A DNA stretch of 64,000 nt from Nocardioides panacis (GTDB taxonomy: Bacteria > Actinomycetota > Actinomycetes > Propionibacteriales > Nocardioidaceae): NCBI RefSeq assembly GCF_019039255.1, contig NZ_CP077062.1:2108001-2172000 (forward strand), in the 5' to 3' direction. How positions within the stretch are numbered: the stretch's first letter is position 1; each line of letters opens with the position of its first letter. Both the position numbers and the translations under genes were made by a program. Below, one piece after another: positions 35,846-45,218 of the stretch. Under the pieces are notes generated by a model. That model saw nothing but the letters and a program-made list of their open reading frames with translations. It did no database searches and was not told where the DNA came from.

Positions 35846-35912
35846 GACGGGGCGTCCCAGGTCGACGAGGGGTCACGTCGGCAAAGCCCGCCGGGGCGCC
35901 GCCGAGCGTAGG

Positions 35913-37422
35913 TCAGCACGAGCCGGCGAGCAGCCATGCGGCGATCCGGTCGCCCACCACCATCGTGGTCAGGTTGGTGTTGGCGGACGGCAAGACGGGC
36001 ATCACGGAGGCGTCGGCGACCCAGACGCCCTGCACGCCGTGCACCGCTCCGGTCGCGTCGACGACGGCGCCCTCGGCCGGACGCGGGCCCATCGCGCAGG
36101 TGCCGACCGGGTGGTGGTAGCTGCCGACCCGGGACCGGATCGACGCGGCCAGGCTGTCCTCGTCGTCGGCGACCGCCGGCCCCGGGGTGAGCTCCTCGCC
36201 CGCGACGAGGTCCGCGAGCGGTCGGGTGCCGGCCAGCCTGCGGGCGTGCCGGGTGGCCTCCACCATCCGGGCCAGGTCGTCGGCGGTGCGCAGGTGCGCG
36301 ACATCGATGCGCGGCGGGTCGGCCGGGTTCGTGGACCGCAGCCGGACGTTGCCTCGCGAGCTGGGCGACAGCAGTCCGGTGACCACCCCGAAGACGCCGC
36401 CGGTCGGCGAGCTTGGGTCATCGAAGGGACCCGCGGCGAACAGGTGCAGGTCGGGCGGCCCCTCAGGGGCGGCGGAGCTCGATCGCATGGTCAGCATCGT
36501 CTGGAACCGTGGACCGGTGAAGCCGGGCGACGTCGGCAGGTCGACCGCCACCAGCGGATGGTCTGCGAGACCGGTGCCGACGCCGGGCAGGTCCGCCTGA
36601 GGTTCGATCCCGTGCTCCGCCAGTTGCACGGCCGGCCCGATCCCGGACCGCATCAGGATCGCCGGACTGCAGTAGGCCCCCGCGGACAGCAGCACCCGGT
36701 CCGCCTCGACCAGCTCACCGTCGGCGAGTCGGACCCCGACCGCTTCGGTGCCGGAGAGCTCGACCCGGTCCACCAGCGTCCGGGCCCGGACGGTCAGGTT
36801 CGGCCGTCCTCGAGCGGGCGCGAGGTGGGTGAGCGCCGTGCTCATCCGCAGCCCGTCACGCACGTTGCGCGGCAACGGGCCGACCCCGATCGCGCGGGGG
36901 GTGGTTGTGGTCGAGCACCAGCGGATGACCGATCGCCCGCGCGCTGTCGACGAAGGCTCGGTGCACGGGTGCGAGCTCGTCGTACGCCGTGCGGCGCACC
37001 GGCACCGGGCCGCACCGCCCATGCCAACCGTCATGGTCGTCGGCGTCGTTCTCCAGGTCCCGCAGCCACGGCAGCAGCTCGTCGAACGACCAGCCCGGGT
37101 TGCCCGCCGTGACCCAGCGGTCGAAGTCCTGGGGCCAGGCGCGCATCAGGAACGCCCCGTTGGTGGCGGAGCAGCCGCCCATCAACCGCCCCCTGGGCAA
37201 CGAGGTGACGCGTCCCGCCTCGTCGGGCTCGGAGACGAAGCCCCAGTCGTGGTCCGTGGTCGGGGCCGAGGAGTCCGCCACGTCGGCCGGGAGGTCCTCG
37301 AGACCGCCGTAGTCCGGGCCGGCCTCCACGAGCAGCACGTTCAACCGACCCGTGCTGCTGAGCCTGGCCGCGGCCACACAGCCCGCCGACCCACCGCCCA
37401 CGACCACCACGTCGAACGTCAT
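35913..37422 (-). CDS. GMC-family FAD oxidoreductase, frame broken at a C run
   Basis: ATG 37422 (GGAGG four bases upstream) starts TFDVVVVGGGSAGCVAAARL, the FAD-binding motif. The frame continues to PLVLDHNHP near 36900, then must lose one base of the run 36896-36901 to go on as RAIGVGPLPRNVRDGLRMST to 35913. The joined length is about 502 residues, normal for the family. The C-terminal signature YHHPVGTCAMG contains the catalytic His. It probably oxidises an alcohol (choline-dehydrogenase/alcohol-oxidase group); the substrate is unknown. Confidence 0.88.
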
Positions 37423-37590
37423 GACGCCTCCAACACACGACCTCACGCTCAACGTACTCCGGCGCGTGCGCGGGGTGCTGCGGTCACTTCCGGCGAACCT
37501 CTCCGACAAGCTGCCCCGACGAGACACCCTGTCCCGCGGAGTGATTGCCGTGCGATGGCAGACGACGTCGGGGCGGCGGCGGCTCCCGGT

Positions 37591-38535
37591 TCAGCGCAGC
37601 AGTGGCTGCCGTGACGGCACCGGGTCCGCGGTGTCAGGCGCCACCGGAGCCGCCGACCTGTGAGCCGAGCCGGGCAACCTCTTGAGGAAGCCTTGTGCGA
37701 CCAGTACGCCGAGGAGGAGCAGCGCGCCGCCCGTCACCTGGGCTGTGTTCGGCACTTCGCCGCGAAGCGGCCAGGCGCTCGCCGCGGCGACGACCGGCGC
37801 CAGCAGCACCCACGGCACGACCGCCGAGGACGGGTTGCGCGCCAGCAGGGTGTTGAAGAGGCCGTACCCCACCAACGAGGCGAGCCCGGCGGTGTAGACC
37901 GTGGAGAACGCTGCGTGCCAACCGAAAGCCCGGAACCCGTCACCGACCGCGCCGGGTCCGTCCAGGAGAACGGAGAGCACAAGCAACGGCACGGGGACCA
38001 CCAGGGCGGACCAGACCGTGAGGGAGAGTCCCCCGCCGGTGAGCCGTGCCGCCCGCGAGACGACGTTTCCGATCGCCCAGGACAGGGCGGCCGCCAGGCA
38101 GAGCAGCAACGCCGTCGCCGGCACGTGCCCACCGCGACCGAGACCGACAACCATCAGGCCGACGACACCGACGAGCACGCCGGCGACCTGGCCACCCGAA
38201 GGCCGCTCGCGAAGCACCCCCGCCGCGATCAACACGGTGAGCACCACCTGCGCCTGTAGCACCAGGGCCGCCAACCCCGGGGGCATGCCCGCGTGCATGG
38301 ACGCGTAGAGGAATCCGAACTGGCCCACGCTCATGAAGACCCCGACCGCGACGACGGTCCGCCACGGCGCCTGCGGGCGACGTACGAGCAGACAGGCCGG
38401 TACGGCGACCAGCGCGAAGCGGATCGACGCGAACAGCAGCGGTGGCACGTCTCCCATGCCCCAGTCGATGACGACGAAGTTGAAGCCCCAGATGCAGGCG
38501 ACCAGGGCGGCAAGAAGCGTGTCGCGGCGGCTCAT
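37591..38535 (-). CDS. EamA/DMT-family transporter
   Basis: A 314-residue protein with ten membrane segments in two EamA repeats (LLAALVACIWGFNFVVIDWG; CLAAALSWAIGNVVSRAARL). Such proteins export amino acids or metabolites. Start ATG 38535 matches the family start MSRRDTLLAALVA; an in-frame ATG at 38568 is less likely. It is divergent from a LysR regulator, a common pairing, with a perfect palindrome between them. Confidence 0.9.
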   Translation of the reverse strand: MSRRDTLLAALVACIWGFNFVVIDWGMGDVPPLLFASIRFALVAVPACLLVRRPQAPWRTVVAVGVFMSVGQFGFLYASMHAGMPPGLAALVLQAQVVLTVLIAAGVLRERPSGGQVAGVLVGVVGLMVVGLGRGGHVPATALLLCLAAALSWAIGNVVSRAARLTGGGLSLTVWSALVVPVPLLVLSVLLDGPGAVGDGFRAFGWHAAFSTVYTAGLASLVGYGLFNTLLARNPSSAVVPWVLLAPVVAAASAWPLRGEVPNTAQVTGGALLLLGVLVAQGFLKRLPGSAHRSAAPVAPDTADPVPSRQPLLR

Positions 38536-38581
38536 GCAGCTATCGTCGCCGGTGACATTGTGAAGCACCAGCGACTGAGTT

Positions 38582-38597
38582 TACCGCTGAAGCGGTA
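38582..38597. promoter_or_regulatory. Perfect palindrome between EamA and LysR genes, operator candidate
   Basis: TACCGCT-GA-AGCGGTA is a perfect 7-base inverted repeat of T-N14-A form, close to the T-N11-A sites used by LysR proteins. It overlaps the TAGCGT box seven bases before the LysR ATG, so it could serve both autoregulation and control of the transporter. Confidence 0.6.
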
Positions 38598-38608
38598 GCG
38601 TTGCTTCC

Positions 38609-39523
38609 ATGATCGACCTTGACGCCCTCACCTCCCTCCGAGCGGTCGACTCGCACGGTTCGGTGGTCGCAGCCGCGGAGGCGCTCGGGTTCACGCCGAG
38701 CGCGGTCTCGCAGCAGATCAAGCGGCTCGAGCGCTCCAGCGGCGTTCCCCTGCTCGAGCGGGTCGGGCGCGGTGTGATGCTGACGCGCCACGGTCGTCAC
38801 CTCGTCGACCACGGCGGTCGGCTGCTCGCCGAGCTCGAGCAGCTCGAGGCCGGCCTGCACCGCCAGGCCGCGACCGTGGCCGGCGAGGTCCGGCTCACGG
38901 CCTTCTCCACGGCGATGCGAGGGCTGGTGGCCGCCAGTGTGCCGGCGGTCCTGGCCGACCACCCGCAGCTCGAGGTGGCGTTGAGCGAGCGGGAGCCGTG
39001 GGACACTATCGACCTCGTCGCCCGAGGAGAGTCCGACCTCGGCGTGGTGCACAGCTGGGGCGACGTCCCGCTGGAGATCCCCGACCACCTCGTCGCCACC
39101 CGGGTCGCCACCGACCTCGCCGACGTGATCGTGCACCGCGACCACCCGCTCGCCTCCAAGGACCGCGTCACACCGAGGGATCTGGTCGACGAGGGCTGGA
39201 TCGCCACTCCGGAGGGCAGCATCTGCCGCCAATGGCTCCATCGGATGTACGTCGGCACCGGCCGCGTCCCGCGCATCGCGCACGTCGCGATGGAGTTCGA
39301 CTCCCACCTCGCCCTCGTGCGCGCCGGACTCGGGATCGCGCTCGTGCCGAGACTGGGTCGAGCATCCCTCACCGCGGACCTGGTCGCCGTACCAGCCACC
39401 GACCCGGTGCCGTCCCGCACGGTGCTGGCGCTGCACCGCAGGAGCATGAGCGACTCCCCCGCCGTGCAGGCACTCCTCCAAGCGATCCGCGCCGAGGGGC
39501 GACGCTCCGGACCCCACACGTAG
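38609..39523 (+). CDS. LysR-family transcriptional regulator
   Basis: A 304-residue regulator: N-terminal winged helix-turn-helix (AAAEALGFTPSAVSQQIKRL, residues about 20-60), then a substrate-binding domain (about 88-295). No ribosome site precedes ATG 38609, but TAGCGT lies seven bases upstream, pointing to a leaderless message. It is divergent from the EamA transporter and most likely controls it in response to the exported compound. Confidence 0.92.
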   Translation: MIDLDALTSLRAVDSHGSVVAAAEALGFTPSAVSQQIKRLERSSGVPLLERVGRGVMLTRHGRHLVDHGGRLLAELEQLEAGLHRQAATVAGEVRLTAFSTAMRGLVAASVPAVLADHPQLEVALSEREPWDTIDLVARGESDLGVVHSWGDVPLEIPDHLVATRVATDLADVIVHRDHPLASKDRVTPRDLVDEGWIATPEGSICRQWLHRMYVGTGRVPRIAHVAMEFDSHLALVRAGLGIALVPRLGRASLTADLVAVPATDPVPSRTVLALHRRSMSDSPAVQALLQAIRAEGRRSGPHT

Positions 39524-39717
39524 ACGGCCGTGGCAGACCGGGTTCCGGGACCTCACCGCCGTCTCGCTGCCAGGCATGCGCCCGAGGGGCCGGGGAGGCA
39601 GCGCGCCAACGGGCCACCCAGAGGTGACCCGGCCGGGCCGGTGACAACCAGCGACGGGCCCCCTAGCCTCGTGCCGGCCGCGGCGAGTCGCGTCGCGCTC
39701 GAAGGGGGAGGTCGAAC

Positions 39718-40170
39718 ATGGTCCGTCGCGCAGTCGTGGGGTTGGGGGCGGCGCTCCTGGCGGGGCTCCTGATGGGCGCGGTGGCACGTCTGATGATGCG
39801 GCTGGTCTCGCTCGCCAGCGGTCGACCCGCGGAGTTCTCGCTCGGCGGTACGGTCGGCATCCTGCTGGCGTTCGTGGTGCTCATGGTCCCGGGTGCCGTG
39901 GTGGCGTCCCTGTGGCATGGCCACGGTCGGTCGTTGCTGCTCGTGGTGGGCACGGGGTTCCTCCTGGTGTCCGGCACCGGCATCGCCGTGGAGGACCTGA
40001 GCACCGTGGAGGATCTGTCCGCCGTCCGCTGGCTGGGTGTGGGCGCGGCGGGGCTCGGCGTGTACGCCGCGATCCTTGCCCTGCCCGTGCTGACGTTCCG
40101 GATCCTCACCCGCGGTGCGGGCGGCTCTTCCCAGGCCCTGCGCCTCGGGCGCACCAAGCCCGCGGGGTAG
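39718..40170 (+). CDS. Hypothetical membrane protein
   Basis: Unrecognised 150-residue protein with four membrane segments (VGLGAALLAGLLMGAVARL, LGGTVGILLAFVVLMVPGAV, SLLLVVGTGFLLVSGTGIAV, GLGVYAAILALPVL). Start ATG 39718 follows GGGGGAGGT at good spacing. It lies 125 bases before the SnoaL-like gene. Confidence 0.78.
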   Translation: MVRRAVVGLGAALLAGLLMGAVARLMMRLVSLASGRPAEFSLGGTVGILLAFVVLMVPGAVVASLWHGHGRSLLLVVGTGFLLVSGTGIAVEDLSTVEDLSAVRWLGVGAAGLGVYAAILALPVLTFRILTRGAGGSSQALRLGRTKPAG

Positions 40171-40295
40171 GCGTTTCCCGCCGGGCCTGGCCTGGGAGGA
40201 CGCCTTCGCCCCTTGCCGGCCGTGGACGCCGAGCGTCTACTGGCAGGAACGACGGTCCGCACAGCCGGCGGACCTCCGAGCCAGGGGAGGCGAAC

Positions 40296-40712
40296 ATGTC
40301 CGACGACGAGTTGAGGACGGCCGTACGCCGATTCTTCGAGGAGGTCTGGAACAAGGGCAACGTCAGCGAGACCGACGCATTCCTCGCCCCGGAGTTCGTC
40401 AGCCACAACACCTTCGACGTGCGGATCGTTGGCCCCCGCGAGTACGGCGCGGCGGTCACCGACTACCGGGCGGCCTTCCCGGACCTCCACACCACCCTCG
40501 AGGACGTGCTCGTCGACGGCGACCGAGTCGTGGTCCGCGGCACGGACCGAGGAACCCAGCGTGGCGACTTCATGGGGATCCCCGCCTCTGGTCGGGAGGT
40601 CACCACCACCTGGATCGAGATCTTCCGCATGGAGAACGGCAAGGCCGCCGAGGGCTGGCTCGAGGCGGACACGGCGACACTCCGCAACCAGCTCGTCGCC
40701 GAGCCGAGCTGA
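40296..40712 (+). CDS. SnoaL-like polyketide-cyclase-fold protein
   Basis: A 138-residue protein of the SnoaL-like/ester cyclase family: RRFFEEVWNKGNVSETDAFL, then FVSHNTFDV, GPREYGAAVTDYRAAFPDLH and MGIPASGREVTTTWIEIFRM. Despite the name most members are of unknown function with an NTF2-like cone fold. Start ATG 40296 with GGGGAGG six bases upstream. Confidence 0.88.
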   Translation: MSDDELRTAVRRFFEEVWNKGNVSETDAFLAPEFVSHNTFDVRIVGPREYGAAVTDYRAAFPDLHTTLEDVLVDGDRVVVRGTDRGTQRGDFMGIPASGREVTTTWIEIFRMENGKAAEGWLEADTATLRNQLVAEPS

Positions 40713-40984
40713 CCGGCACTCCGGTCTCCTCCCGGTGGTTCACAGACAGTGACCGCCGGAGCCCGCCAGGCAAGCCCGACCCCAGGATCCACGCCAACAG
40801 TCGCGTCCAGACGGAACGTACGCAGGCGGGTGGTTTCGCATGGATACGCCGGGTGGGGCGGTCGTCCGATCCGGCCCCCTCACGGCCGGGGCCGGGCTAC
40901 TGTGGGGCCGATACGGCCGTCGATGCCCAGCCCCCGCACTGACGTTGGCCGTAGCGACGGTGCGTCGAACCCAGGGATGCCCGA

Positions 40985-41302
40985 GTGCGTAGTCCGTCGC
41001 AGAACTCGCCGACCAACCCCGAGCCGACCCAGCGGACCGCCGGGCGGGCCGAGTGCCACCGGGAGCCGCCGCAACCCTGCCCGGAGTATCTCGCCGCGAT
41101 CCGCGACGCCCGGGCCGCGGTCGCCAGCGCGCGCACCTCAGGTCACTCGAGCTCCCGGACACCGACCGTCGAACAACACAACTTGTTCAGCGCCCTGTCC
41201 GCGTACGCACAGTCGATGACGGAACTGGGCCTGCCGGTGCCGCACACCCTTCTCAGGGAACTGCACATGTACCAGGACCTGGTGACGCCGCACGTGGTGT
41301 GA
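40985..41302 (+). CDS. Small hypothetical protein
   Basis: 105 residues from GTG 40985. The first 60 residues are Pro/Ser/Arg-rich; the end is protein-like and helical (VEQHNLFSALSAYAQSMTEL, then LLRELHMYQDLV). No family is recognised. A shorter start is possible. Supported mainly by the composition of its C-terminal half. Confidence 0.45.
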   Translation: MRSPSQNSPTNPEPTQRTAGRAECHREPPQPCPEYLAAIRDARAAVASARTSGHSSSRTPTVEQHNLFSALSAYAQSMTELGLPVPHTLLRELHMYQDLVTPHVV

Positions 41303-41477
41303 CCGACGGTGCGCGACCCGGCCACCTTCCTGGTACCGGTGCCCCGTCAAGCCCCGTCGAGCTTCAGCCGACCGGGGACGGCCCGTCGCGATGTTCCGGC
41401 CACGCTCGACCAAACGTCGACGTAGAGCCAGACTGATCTCACCAGGAGCAACTACCCCCTCACCAGGAGCGGCGACG

Positions 41478-41726
41478 ATGGCCGACGATCAACCCATCCA
41501 CCAGCGGATCACTGACCTCGTTGGCCGTGAGCGCGACCTGCGAGCTCGGCTCGCGGCCGGACAGATCTCCGTCGACGAGGAGCGCCACCAGCTCACGAGC
41601 ATCGAGTCAGAGCTCGACCAGGCCTGGGACCTGCTGCGTCAACGCCAAGCGCACCGCGAGTTCGGCCAGGACCCAGACACCGCGTCGACTCGCGGTGGCC
41701 CGACCGTCGAGGGCTACCTCCAGTAG
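41478..41726 (+). CDS. DUF2630 family protein
   Basis: An 82-residue protein matching DUF2630 over its full length: QPIHQRITDLVGRERDLRAR, LDQAWDLLRQRQAHREFG and the end VEGYLQ. It is helical with probable coiled-coil character. The family is actinobacterial and of unknown function. Start ATG 41478 with AGGAGC upstream. Confidence 0.92.
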   Translation: MADDQPIHQRITDLVGRERDLRARLAAGQISVDEERHQLTSIESELDQAWDLLRQRQAHREFGQDPDTASTRGGPTVEGYLQ

Positions 41727-41917
41727 AGGCACCCAGGACCGGTACATCCGCTGCTAGTCCAGCTGCCGGACGACCGAATCTCCGTGATCCAGCCTGGTAT
41801 GAGGGCACCGTCAGGAATTGGTCCGGAGGGCGTCTCCGGCTCCCTGCCGGTGGACCGGTCTCCAGGGGCGCTGTGCACGGTCGCGGCGACGGGCGCCGCG
41901 TCCGCGCGGCGCCCGGG

Positions 41918-43009
41918 TCACGCCTGCGCGCCCTCCGGGGTGGCGGCCAACGCGTCCCCGCCGGCGTGCTTCGCCCGGTACAAGGCCGCATCTGCGGCTG
42001 CATACAGGCTCCGCAGGCTGTCGGCATCGGTGGGGGCATGAGCCCAGCCGACGCTGACCGACACGTCGACGACCTGGCCGTCGCCGACGAGGATCGAGCC
42101 GGCTCGAACGTCCTCCATGATCGCTTCACCCCGGCGGCGAGCCGTCGACGCGGAACATCCCGGCAGCAGGACCGCGATCTCGTCGCCGCCCATGCGGCAC
42201 ACCACGTCGCCCTTACGGGACCCTGCTCGCAGCAGCTCGGCCAGTTGCACCAGCACTTGGTCACCAGCTGGGTGGCCGTAGACGTCGTTGACGCGTTTGA
42301 ACTTGTCGACGTCGAGCAGGACCAGCGCCGTGCCATCGTCGCTTCCCGCCCCCGAAAGGGCGGTCGTCGCGGCCTCGTCGAGAACGCGGCGAGTGAAGAG
42401 ACCGGTCAGCGGGTCGATCGCGGCCTGCCTCTTGAGCGCCGCTACCAGCGCTGCCTGACGTTCGCCGGCGCGGGTCAAGAAGACCGCCGTCGTCACCAGC
42501 ACCGCGGTCACGTATCCAAAGTCGATGACTGCCTCGCGCCACGGTAGCTGCACCGCGACCACCACGAGCTCACCGATCAGCGCCGCCACGGTCATCACGG
42601 CGGCGCCAGCCCGCCTCAGCAGCGATGCGCCGTAGAGGGTGGGGAACAGGAAGAAGATCTGCGCAGCCACCGAGGCGTCGTAGGTCAATAGGTCGATGGC
42701 AACTATCGCGGCGACAGCGAGGAGCGGGCACGCGACCCAGGCGACCTTGTTGGCCTCTTTGACGAAGTACGCCAGGCAGCTCATCACGGCGACCAGGGCG
42801 ACGGTGGCTCCCGCCATGAGGAGAGGCCAGGCCCCGACGTCGCGCTGCTGGGTGTCGAGGGGCGCAAACAGCACCGTGACCACCACTGCCACGCCACACA
42901 GGACCGAGACCGTGCGAGCCGCCGCCCGGTGGTCGGGGGGGGGAGCATGTGTTCCAAGAAGACCATGCTCACCTGACTTCGCGGCACCAGTGACGAGCTG
43001 TTCACTCAC
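41918..43009 (-). CDS. Membrane-bound diguanylate cyclase (GGDEF)
   Basis: About 363 residues: five to six membrane segments (MASE-like, roughly residues 40-190) and a GGDEF domain (about 200-355) with active-site text RMGGDEIAVLLPG. It makes cyclic di-GMP; Ile in place of the final Phe is tolerated in active enzymes. Start is uncertain: GTG 43009 is used here, 43057 is possible. A nine-base G run at 42935-42943 near the N-terminus would, if one base too long, give another N-terminus instead. Confidence 0.88.
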   Translation of the reverse strand: MSEQLVTGAAKSGEHGLLGTHAPPPDHRAAARTVSVLCGVAVVVTVLFAPLDTQQRDVGAWPLLMAGATVALVAVMSCLAYFVKEANKVAWVACPLLAVAAIVAIDLLTYDASVAAQIFFLFPTLYGASLLRRAGAAVMTVAALIGELVVVAVQLPWREAVIDFGYVTAVLVTTAVFLTRAGERQAALVAALKRQAAIDPLTGLFTRRVLDEAATTALSGAGSDDGTALVLLDVDKFKRVNDVYGHPAGDQVLVQLAELLRAGSRKGDVVCRMGGDEIAVLLPGCSASTARRRGEAIMEDVRAGSILVGDGQVVDVSVSVGWAHAPTDADSLRSLYAAADAALYRAKHAGGDALAATPEGAQA

Positions 43010-43209
43010 GGTATCCGAGCCGCAGATCGCATATCGCGGATTGAACACTTCGGGCACAAGGGAAGGGCGCTCGGAGAGTACGCCGCGTCAGCAGCGCCAG
43101 CTTCCACTCTGATGCCGATGAGGGAGCGCGATTCGTGATCGGGCCGACAGACGATCCCGACCGAGCAGCGCGCCGGCCGATGCTCACGCGAAGCGCCTGC
43201 TGGTGCGGC

Positions 43210-43785
43210 TCATCCGTCGGGCTCGAGCGCACCGTGCCGCCGGTCTTTGCCGGAGCCGGCTTGGCGGCTGCGTCCTTGCTCCCAGGCGGACGTCAGTGCG
43301 CGCAGGCGGCTGGCCAGGCCCTCAATGGCCTCGGGAGGGGCTTCGGCGAGCAGGGCATCTTCGAAGGCGAGCTGGGCGGGAACCACCTCGTCCACGAGCG
43401 CGGCCCCCGCATCGGTCAGGACAAGTAGGGACGAGCGGCCGTCGGCCGGGTTCGCCGACCGGTTGAGCAGTCCCCGAGCCTGGAGGGCGTTCAGCCGCAT
43501 GGTGATCGCGGAGCGTGGTGCCAACAGCGTCTGGGCCAGCGACGTCGGGCTCAGGGGTTCGTCCGAACGGCGCAGCGCCGACAGCACGTCCAACTCCCCG
43601 CGGGTGAGCCCGTAGCCGGCGAGGAAGGCGTCGCTGGCTTCAAGGATGAGGCGGGAGGCGCGCAGCACCCGGTGGATCACACCAAGGCTGGTGAAGCTCA
43701 GCTCGGGGCGCAGCCGGGCCCACTCGCGCTGCATCCCGTCCACGACGTCGCCGCCAGCGGACATGCCGTCTGCGTCCTGGTCCAT
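43210..43785 (-). CDS. MarR-family transcriptional regulator
   Basis: A 191-residue winged-helix protein: LTRGELDVLSALRRSDEPLS, LAQTLLAPRSAITMRLNALQ (recognition helix) and NPADGRSSLLVLTDAG (wing). ATG 43785 follows GGGAGG. It is divergent from the FUSC transporter gene at 43887 with a palindrome between them, so it probably represses that exporter until a ligand (often a phenolic compound) binds. Confidence 0.92.
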   Translation of the reverse strand: MDQDADGMSAGGDVVDGMQREWARLRPELSFTSLGVIHRVLRASRLILEASDAFLAGYGLTRGELDVLSALRRSDEPLSPTSLAQTLLAPRSAITMRLNALQARGLLNRSANPADGRSSLLVLTDAGAALVDEVVPAQLAFEDALLAEAPPEAIEGLASRLRALTSAWEQGRSRQAGSGKDRRHGALEPDG

Positions 43786-43827
43786 CCGAATCCTCCCGGC
43801 CCGCGGTCACCGCCTGGTCACCACGAT

Positions 43828-43838
43828 AGTTCAGAACT
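43828..43838. promoter_or_regulatory. Palindrome in the MarR-FUSC intergenic region
   Basis: AGTTC-A-GAACT is a perfect 5-base inverted repeat within an AT-richer 35-base patch (43825-43875) that also contains the related GTATCCTGGATAGTAC. Position and symmetry fit a MarR operator over the divergent promoters. Confidence 0.5.
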
Positions 43839-43886
43839 GTAGTATCCTGGATAGTACTTCACTTCTGTAGCACCTCGGAGCGACAC

Positions 43887-45218
43887 ATGACGCAGGCCAC
43901 CCAGCCGCGGTCCTGGTGGGCGGCGGTCTTCCACCTGGGCCCGCACGCCGGCGCCCACTGGACCGCCCTGCGCGCGAGCCTGGCGATCCTCGTGCCGCTG
44001 ATGGCTTGTTGGGCGTCGGGTCGCGGCGAGCTGCTGCTGTATGCGGCGATCGGCGCCTTCGCCGCCCTGTACGGCCGACACGAGCCGCCTCGGGCACGTC
44101 TCGTCATGCAGGCGCAGGCGAGCGCCGTACTGGTGGTCGGCGTCGCCGTCGGCGCGCTGGTGGCGACCATCCCGTTCCGACTCTGGCTGCTCGTCCCGGT
44201 CGGGGCCGCCTGGGCCGGGGTCGCGGTGCTGCTGGCCGAGCGGGGCGGATGGCATCCGGCCGGAGCGCTGAACCCGGTCTTCGCCCTGACTGCCTCGGCG
44301 ACGGTCCCGATCCCGCTGAGTACGGTGCCCGCAGCCACCCTCGCTGCAGCCGGCGCGGCCATCTTCGCGCTGCTGCTGGCCCTTCCGGGGCGCAGCGCCC
44401 GCCACGGCGGCGAACCGGTGCCGCCTCCGCTGGCGTGGCGCGGCCTTCGCCCGCCCGACCCGGTGGGCCGCCACGCCGCCCGCTACGTGCTCGGTATCGG
44501 CGCCGCGGGCGTCGCCGTCGCGACCAGCGGCATCGGCCACCCCTACTGGACCTTCGTCACGGCATCCGTGCCCATGTCCGCCCCCGACCTGCGCGCCCGC
44601 CTCGCGCGCGCCGCCCAGCGGGTGATCGGCACGGCCACTGGCCTCGGCGTTGCAGCCCTCGTCCTGACCGCACACCCCACCGGCTATACCGCGATCATGG
44701 TGATCGCCGTGCTCCAGGCGTGCACCGAACTGACCACCGGGCGCAACTACAGCCTCGGCCTGGTCTTCTTCACCCCGATGGCCCTCGTGCTCGGCGACCT
44801 CATGCTGCCCGCCTCGATCGGCACCCTCCTGGCTCAGCGCGCCCTCGAGACCATCATTGGCCTCACCATTGCCCTAGCCGCGACCCTCATCACCCACGAA
44901 CGGCGCACCCCTACGAGCCATACCCCGCCGCGCGATCATGCCGCCGCCTCTGGGCACCCTCGGCCGGGGCAGCGAAGGCTCCCGCGCAGCGCAGCCCACG
45001 ATCCCTGCTCAGGGAACAAGGTAGATGGTCCCGGCCCCCAGGCACACCGACCTGCCCCGGCTCGTCCCGCCGGGGCTACGACGCACGGCGGCTCGACTGC
45101 TGGGGCCCTTGTCAGGCCACCGGCGGAATCACGCGACGCGAGACCAGCTCGTCGAACAGCTCGCGGAAGCGGTCCTCCGAGTCCAGGCAGTCGTGGAAGC
45201 CGGCCTGTCGCGCCTTGA
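43887..45218 (+). CDS. FUSC-family (aromatic-acid-exporter-like) membrane protein
   Basis: A 443-residue protein. Residues 20-345 hold about ten membrane segments in two FUSC-type blocks (ASLAILVPLMACWASGRGE; YWTFVTASVPMSAPDLRARL, conserved TTGRNYSLGLVFFTPMAL). The family includes exporters of aromatic acids. The last ~95 residues are Pro/Arg/Ala-rich and overlap the end of the convergent reductase gene by 107 bases, so they may be a disordered tail or the result of a lost stop. ATG 43887 with GGAG six bases upstream. Confidence 0.85.
   Translation: MTQATQPRSWWAAVFHLGPHAGAHWTALRASLAILVPLMACWASGRGELLLYAAIGAFAALYGRHEPPRARLVMQAQASAVLVVGVAVGALVATIPFRLWLLVPVGAAWAGVAVLLAERGGWHPAGALNPVFALTASATVPIPLSTVPAATLAAAGAAIFALLLALPGRSARHGGEPVPPPLAWRGLRPPDPVGRHAARYVLGIGAAGVAVATSGIGHPYWTFVTASVPMSAPDLRARLARAAQRVIGTATGLGVAALVLTAHPTGYTAIMVIAVLQACTELTTGRNYSLGLVFFTPMALVLGDLMLPASIGTLLAQRALETIIGLTIALAATLITHERRTPTSHTPPRDHAAASGHPRPGQRRLPRSAAHDPCSGNKVDGPGPQAHRPAPARPAGATTHGGSTAGALVRPPAESRDARPARRTARGSGPPSPGSRGSRPVAP

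Noticed and set aside
42935-42943. Nine-base G run in the diguanylate cyclase gene as another insertion error
   Set aside because: Both the given frame and the frame with one base less provide a plausible N-terminus, so no error can be claimed.
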